Assembly: GCA_045596625.1 (NCBI GenBank)
Contig: JAZOCU010000026.1
Span: forward strand, 16,555 to 80,554
DNA length: 64,000 bases
Reading direction: 5' to 3'
Source: Firm-04 sp045596625
Lineage (GTDB): Bacteria > Bacillota > Clostridia > Oscillospirales > Ruminococcaceae
Below, one piece after another: positions 60,055 through 64,000 of this stretch (within the stretch, counting starts at the first letter, position 1; every line of letters starts with the position of its first letter). A model generated the notes under the pieces. The model was not told where the DNA came from, searched no databases, and saw only the letters and a program-made list of their open reading frames with translations. A program made the translations under genes and the position numbers.

Positions 60055-60971
60055 AAATTCCATATGAAAAAAGAAAATCCCTCTACGGCTATGGCTTTAT
60101 TTCTCTGTGGCTTGTGGGAATCCTGCTGTGGTTTCTGATCCCGATGGTGGAATCCTTTTGCTATTGCTTTATGGATAACACTTTGCTCAAGCCCGATGTG
60201 GGCGGTATGCATAAGGAATGGCTTCCTCTGGAAGGCTGGGCGTGGCTCAGCAATTTCAAATATGCATTTACAATGGATCCGTATTTCAAGCAGAACCTGT
60301 TGAGTGTATTGAAGGATACCGCATTGACAACGCCGATGATCTTAGTGTTTTCCCTGTTCATTGCCGTGATCCTCAATCAAGAATTCAAGGGCAGAGGCTT
60401 TGCCCGTGCGATCTTCTTTTTGCCTGTTATTATTGCTACCGGCCCTGTATACAACATCATCAATGGTGATATGGGCAGCACCGGTGTAGACAGCGGTGCA
60501 CAATTTTCGACGTTGTTTGAAACCGATATCGTGGATGAGCTGCTGGAATTTCTGGGCGTTATGAACATCAGTGAAAGCCTGAGTGAGGTTATCAATACCG
60601 TGACAACGGATATTTTTGGCCTTGTCTGGAGCTCCGGCATACAGATCCTGATCTTTTTGGCAGCCTTGCAGAATATTCCCGTATCGGCAAAGGAAGCGGC
60701 TTCTATGGAAGGTGCAACCGCATGGGAATATTTCTGGAAGATCACATTGCCCTATGTCAGCCCTATGATCCTTGCAAACTTCATCTACACTGTGATCGAT
60801 TCCTTTACCGCAACCGATAACAGCGTTATGATCCGTGTATTGGATAAGCAGCTGGATTGGGATTATGCCTATGCCGCTTCCATGGCGTGGAGCTATTTCG
60901 CCATTGTCATAATCGTTGTCGGCATCATCACAGCGATTGTTAACCGATTTATCTTCTATGAAGTAGAGTGA
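60051..60971 (+). CDS. carbohydrate ABC transporter permease, pair 2 (MalF type)
   Basis: A 306-residue permease with six helices and EAA loop EAASMEGATAWEYFWKITLPYVS. It overlaps the DUF5696 gene by four bases. Extracytoplasmic inserts contain long polar stretches. Partner of the next gene. Confidence 0.93.
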   Translation: MKIPYEKRKSLYGYGFISLWLVGILLWFLIPMVESFCYCFMDNTLLKPDVGGMHKEWLPLEGWAWLSNFKYAFTMDPYFKQNLLSVLKDTALTTPMILVFSLFIAVILNQEFKGRGFARAIFFLPVIIATGPVYNIINGDMGSTGVDSGAQFSTLFETDIVDELLEFLGVMNISESLSEVINTVTTDIFGLVWSSGIQILIFLAALQNIPVSAKEAASMEGATAWEYFWKITLPYVSPMILANFIYTVIDSFTATDNSVMIRVLDKQLDWDYAYAASMAWSYFAIVIIVVGIITAIVNRFIFYEVE

Positions 60972-60986
60972 GGAGGGCTGTGAAGA

Positions 60987-62171
60987 ATGGATAACGAAAA
61001 AATGATTCCGTCGCAGGAGGATACACAGGATGCCCTGCTCCAAACGGCTGAGGATCAATCGGAAGCGATCGAGCCTTCGGCAAAATCCGTCGTTCCTTCG
61101 GAACGTCCTAACCTGTTGCCGGAAGGATATATTCCCGAATCGGCAAAACCTGTGGTTCATGAGGAGAAAGAAGTCGGCTCCGGTATGACATCCAAGCAGG
61201 CGATGAAGATCCGAATGCAGAGCATGAATAAGCAGGAGATTGCATATCTGCGCCGCAAGATCATCTTTGAAAAGTGCTGGCCGGTATTCCGTTTTCTGAT
61301 CTTGTTCGGATTGGGCTTTGTTATTTTGACACCGCTGATGTTTATGATCAGCTATGGCTTCCGTGACAACAGCGATATGAACGATCCCACGGTCATGTGG
61401 ATCCCTCGGAATGTGACGCTGAAAATCATGAAGCAGACCATTGATGCAATGGGACTGACAAACCCGATCAGTGATCGGCAAAATCCGATCTTCAATACCT
61501 TGGTGCTGAATATCGGCTGTTCCTTCCTGCAGGTTATCACCTGTGCCATTACCGGCTATGGGTTTGCTCGATTCAAATTTAAAGGCAGAGATGCTCTGTT
61601 TGGCTTAGTCATTCTGATGATTCTGGTGCCGACACAGATCCTTTCTATCCCGCTGTATAATACGTTCCGCAACTTTATGTTTGGTTCCATCAATCTGATC
61701 GATCAATTTGCGGTGATGTATCTGCCTGCTATGATGGCAAACGGTATTCGTGCGGGTCTGATGATCTTCATTTTCCGGCAATTCTTCCGTGGTCTGCCCA
61801 AGGAGCTGGAGGATGCCGCTTATCTGGATGGCTGCGGCCCGTTCAATACCTTCCTGCGTGTTATGGTGCCCAATGCTGCATCTTCGTTTCTTACCGTATT
61901 CCTGTTTTCGATCGTCTGGTACTGGAATGATTACTATGTCAGCAGTGCATTTTTCCTTAATACAAAGACGATTGCGCTGGTGCTGAAGAATCTGGATTCT
62001 ACATTGAATCTTGCAATTTTCAACAATGCCAATGCACAGGTCAGTGCCCGTGAAAAAATCGTCTGGCTGGAAGCCGGATGCTTGATTTCCATTACACCGA
62101 TGCTGATTCTCTATGCTTGCCTTCAAAAGCATTTTACAGAGGGTATTGAGCGTTCCGGTCTGGTGGGTTGA
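60987..62171 (+). CDS. carbohydrate ABC transporter permease with N-terminal extension, pair 2 (MalG type)
   Basis: A 394-residue permease. The first 95 or so residues are a polar, acidic cytoplasmic extension (MDNEKMIPSQEDTQDALL, PSAKSVVPSERPNLLPEG) absent from ordinary MalG-type permeases. Six helices follow with the EAA-like loop ELEDAAYLDGCGPFNTFLRVMVPNA. GAGGAGGG precedes the ATG. A terminator ends the locus. Confidence 0.9.
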   Translation: MDNEKMIPSQEDTQDALLQTAEDQSEAIEPSAKSVVPSERPNLLPEGYIPESAKPVVHEEKEVGSGMTSKQAMKIRMQSMNKQEIAYLRRKIIFEKCWPVFRFLILFGLGFVILTPLMFMISYGFRDNSDMNDPTVMWIPRNVTLKIMKQTIDAMGLTNPISDRQNPIFNTLVLNIGCSFLQVITCAITGYGFARFKFKGRDALFGLVILMILVPTQILSIPLYNTFRNFMFGSINLIDQFAVMYLPAMMANGIRAGLMIFIFRQFFRGLPKELEDAAYLDGCGPFNTFLRVMVPNAASSFLTVFLFSIVWYWNDYYVSSAFFLNTKTIALVLKNLDSTLNLAIFNNANAQVSAREKIVWLEAGCLISITPMLILYACLQKHFTEGIERSGLVG

Positions 62172-62180
62172 TACCAAAAG

Positions 62181-62216
62181 AAACAGGAGTATGCTTATCG
62201 GCATACTCCTGTTTGC
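62181..62216 (+). terminator. terminator of the eight-gene locus
   Basis: Perfect 14-bp stem aaacaggagtatgc/gcatactcctgttt with a six-base loop. Confidence 0.85.
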
Positions 62217-62296
62217 ATCGGAACCGCAACGGAGTGAACACAATAACACCGGCAGCGGGACAAACGATGACTTTTGGGGGAAATCGGGCTAACGAC

Positions 62297-62325
62297 TTGA
62301 CTTTCTGCGGTAAATGCACTATAAT
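62297..62325 (+). promoter_or_regulatory. promoter of the CNNM/CorC gene
   Basis: TTGACT and TATAAT with a 17-base spacer. Confidence 0.8.
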
Positions 62326-62384
62326 AGAATAATATATATGGATTCTCACGAGAAAATATTGAGATAGAAAGGATTTTTTTCTTC

Positions 62385-63710
62385 ATGGATACCGATGGTG
62401 ACCGATTGTGGATTTTGATCGCCTTCCTGATTGTATGCTGCGTGCTGCGTGTATGGTTCTCTGCTTGTGAGGCTGTGTTGACTGAAGTCAATGATGCGCG
62501 TATAAAAAGTCTTGCCGAAGAGGATCGACGCTGGCAGAAGCTGGATCGATTATTGACTGCGCCGAGCCGATTACTCTTATGTTTTACGGCACATCGGGTG
62601 CTGTCTGCTGTGTGGATCGGTATGTTGACGTTCGGAATTTTTGGAAGTCAGCTTGCGCAAATACTTCCTGATTGGGAAGCGGGCTTGCTGGCGGGTATCA
62701 TACTCACACTGGTCGCAGCGTTTGTGTTGATCACTTTTACCGATTTCCTGCCAAAACAACTGGCATCACGCCGACCGGAGAAATTTGCACGGCTTGCATC
62801 GGGCTCGGTGCAAATGCTGATGTTGTGCCTTGCGCCATTGATCTGGGCGGCAAGGGGCTGTGTTTCTCTGATCTGTCTTCCCTTTGGCATAAAGGCATCG
62901 GAAAATGCCGAGGTCGTGACCGAGGAGGAGATCCGGATGCTTGTGGATGCAGGCAATGAGACAGGTGTCATCGAAGAAAGCCAGCGGGATATGATCAACA
63001 ATATCTTTGCGTTCGATGATGTCATGGTATCGGAGGTCATGACGCATCGCAAGGACATGAGTGCTATGCCCAAGGATGCAACGGTATTCGGCGTTGCGGC
63101 CGTGATCCGTGAAGAAGGATTTTCCCGAGTTCCGATTTATGATGGCACGATCGATACGATCGTCGGCGTGGTTCTTGTGAAAGATCTGCTTTCAATGATG
63201 GGCGAAGCAGAAGATCATCCGATCTTGCCGCTGATGCGTGAGGTGGTATTTGTCCCTGAATCTGCCAAATGCAGAGATGTATTTCAGCGAATGCGCCGCG
63301 AAAAGATCCAGCTTGCAATCGTTTCGGATGAATATGGCGGCACTGCGGGTATGGTGACGATGGAGGATCTTCTTGAAGAGATCGTCGGCAGTATTCAGGA
63401 TGAATATGATGATGAAGAGGCAGAGCTGACAGAGCTGTCTGAGGGCGTGTTCTCGATTGACGGCGCTGCGGATCCTGAGGATATTTTGCCGTCGTTGGGC
63501 GTGAAAGCGGAATGCGGTGAGGACTTTGATACAATGAGCGCCTATGTAGTGCATTTGCTGGGGCGTATCCCTGCAAGCGGCGAAACACCGTCTGTTGAGC
63601 ATGAAGGTGTTCGCTATACATTGCTCGAGTATGAGGATAATTGGATTAGTCGGATCCGTGCAGAGAAGCTGCCGGTGGTGAATGTGGCCGATTCCGAGAA
63701 AACAGAATGA
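62385..63710 (+). CDS. CNNM/CorC (HlyC) family transporter with CBS pair
   Basis: A 441-residue protein. The N-terminal DUF21 region has three to four membrane helices (ACEAVLTEVNDARIKSLAEE, ITFTDFLPKQLASRRPEK). A CBS pair follows (VMVSEVMTHRKDMSAM, GFSRVPIYDGTIDTIVGVV, SDEYGGTAGMVTMEDLLEEIVG), then a C-terminal CorC_HlyC domain (GEDFDTMSAYVVHLLGRIP). The family exports or exchanges magnesium or sodium; bacterial members are often called hemolysins without proof. Confidence 0.93.
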   Translation: MDTDGDRLWILIAFLIVCCVLRVWFSACEAVLTEVNDARIKSLAEEDRRWQKLDRLLTAPSRLLLCFTAHRVLSAVWIGMLTFGIFGSQLAQILPDWEAGLLAGIILTLVAAFVLITFTDFLPKQLASRRPEKFARLASGSVQMLMLCLAPLIWAARGCVSLICLPFGIKASENAEVVTEEEIRMLVDAGNETGVIEESQRDMINNIFAFDDVMVSEVMTHRKDMSAMPKDATVFGVAAVIREEGFSRVPIYDGTIDTIVGVVLVKDLLSMMGEAEDHPILPLMREVVFVPESAKCRDVFQRMRREKIQLAIVSDEYGGTAGMVTMEDLLEEIVGSIQDEYDDEEAELTELSEGVFSIDGAADPEDILPSLGVKAECGEDFDTMSAYVVHLLGRIPASGETPSVEHEGVRYTLLEYEDNWISRIRAEKLPVVNVADSEKTE

Positions 63711-63716
63711 AAACAA

Positions 63717-63750
63717 AGCAGTATGCCGCTTGGCATACTGCTCGTTTTTT
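63717..63750 (+). terminator. terminator of the CNNM/CorC gene
   Basis: 11-bp stem agcagtatgcc/ggcatactgct, gctt loop, followed by cg and six Ts. Confidence 0.88.
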
Positions 63751-63862
63751 GCAGAAAAAAGTATGAAATTGTAGGTGCGCAAGGCAAAATGACTGCAAAT
63801 TCTTAAAGTTCATTTGATGATTTGTGCGATGCGCCAAAATCGAAGAAAAATCGAAAAAACCC

Positions 63863-63891
63863 TTGACAATCGGCAGGTGATGTGGTATTAT
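63863..63891 (+). promoter_or_regulatory. P1 of a probable rRNA promoter array
   Basis: TTGACA and TATTAT with a 17-base spacer, followed by a GC-rich hairpin (gcctcacgaaggc). A second near-identical promoter begins at 63979. Confidence 0.65.
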
Positions 63892-63978
63892 AAGTGAGTC
63901 GCCTCACGAAGGCGGCGAAAAAGACTGCATAAGGAACGGTGAGTGCAAGAAATTTTTTCGAGAAAATGAAAAAAGCAC

Positions 63979-64000
63979 TTGACAAACCGGAAGAGATGTG
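63979..64000 (+). promoter_or_regulatory. P2, cut by the window edge
   Basis: TTGACA at 63979-63984 followed by aaccggaagagatgtg, which parallels P1 (atcggcaggtgatgtgg). The -10 box would fall just beyond the edge. Confidence 0.6.

Noticed and set aside
1..64000. CRISPR arrays, insertion sequences, prophage or integrative-element genes
   Set aside because: No regularly spaced repeats, transposases, integrases or phage structural genes were seen; base composition looks even apart from AT-rich promoters.

Overview
The window looks like a chromosomal segment of an anaerobic, plant-fibre-degrading, spore-forming Firmicute close to Ruminococcus (Oscillospiraceae/Clostridia). Two secreted enzymes carry type I dockerins (a CE12-type acetylesterase and a GH74 xyloglucanase), a GH5 cellulase is a lipoprotein, spore genes (gpr, a spoIIQ-like gene) are present, leucine synthesis is under a T-box, and the housekeeping order rpmG-secE-nusG-rplK-rplA is typical of the group. 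I found no insertion sequence, prophage, CRISPR array or sign of recent transfer. Species is not resolvable from the sequence alone.

Layout. 1-6.3 kb: 5'-truncated dockerin esterase, HtrA protease, GH5 lipoprotein, Thr-rich lipoprotein. 6.4-12.5 kb: FAD dehydrogenase, DUF4363 and DUF421 membrane proteins, rpsT, gpr, a candidate small RNA and an orphan solute-binding lipoprotein behind a consensus promoter. 12.7-20.2 kb: a 1147-residue leucine-rich-repeat protein without signal peptide, a FucO-like dehydrogenase and the GH74-dockerin enzyme. 20.5-26.3 kb: an acyl-CoA dehydratase activase/dehydratase pair apparently split around a small unknown gene, then tatD. 26.3-30.1 kb: small membrane proteins under an XRE regulator. 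30.1-34.4 kb: metA and a three-gene biotin-dependent carboxyltransferase set resembling soluble transcarboxylase. 34.6-36.7 kb: tRNA-Arg and a PadR-DUF1700-DUF4097 operon. 36.9-41.4 kb: T-box leader, leuA-leuC-leuD-ilvN. 41.4-45.6 kb: tRNA-Lys, ribosomal/NusG/SecE operon, ychF. 45.6-50.2 kb: unknown tail-anchored protein, SASA-type esterase, spoIIQ-like gene behind a sigma-F-like promoter, DUF4352 lipoprotein, ferredoxin. 50.5-62.2 kb: an eight-gene locus with a carbohydrate-binding-module/solute-binding fusion, two ABC permease pairs, an NHL-TPR membrane protein, a Yip1 protein and a DUF5696 protein, but no ATPase. 62.4-64 kb: a CNNM/CorC transporter and the start of a tandem promoter array that probably drives an rRNA operon beyond the right edge.

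How it fits together. The glycan genes point to extracellular attack on xyloglucan/cellulose and acetylated pectin, with imported products handled by ABC systems that must borrow an ATPase encoded elsewhere. The eight-gene locus at 50.5-62.2 kb is the best candidate for an under-described system. Most transcription units are short and framed by clear sigma-A promoters (17-bp spacers) and long-stem terminators, many of them bidirectional between convergent genes.
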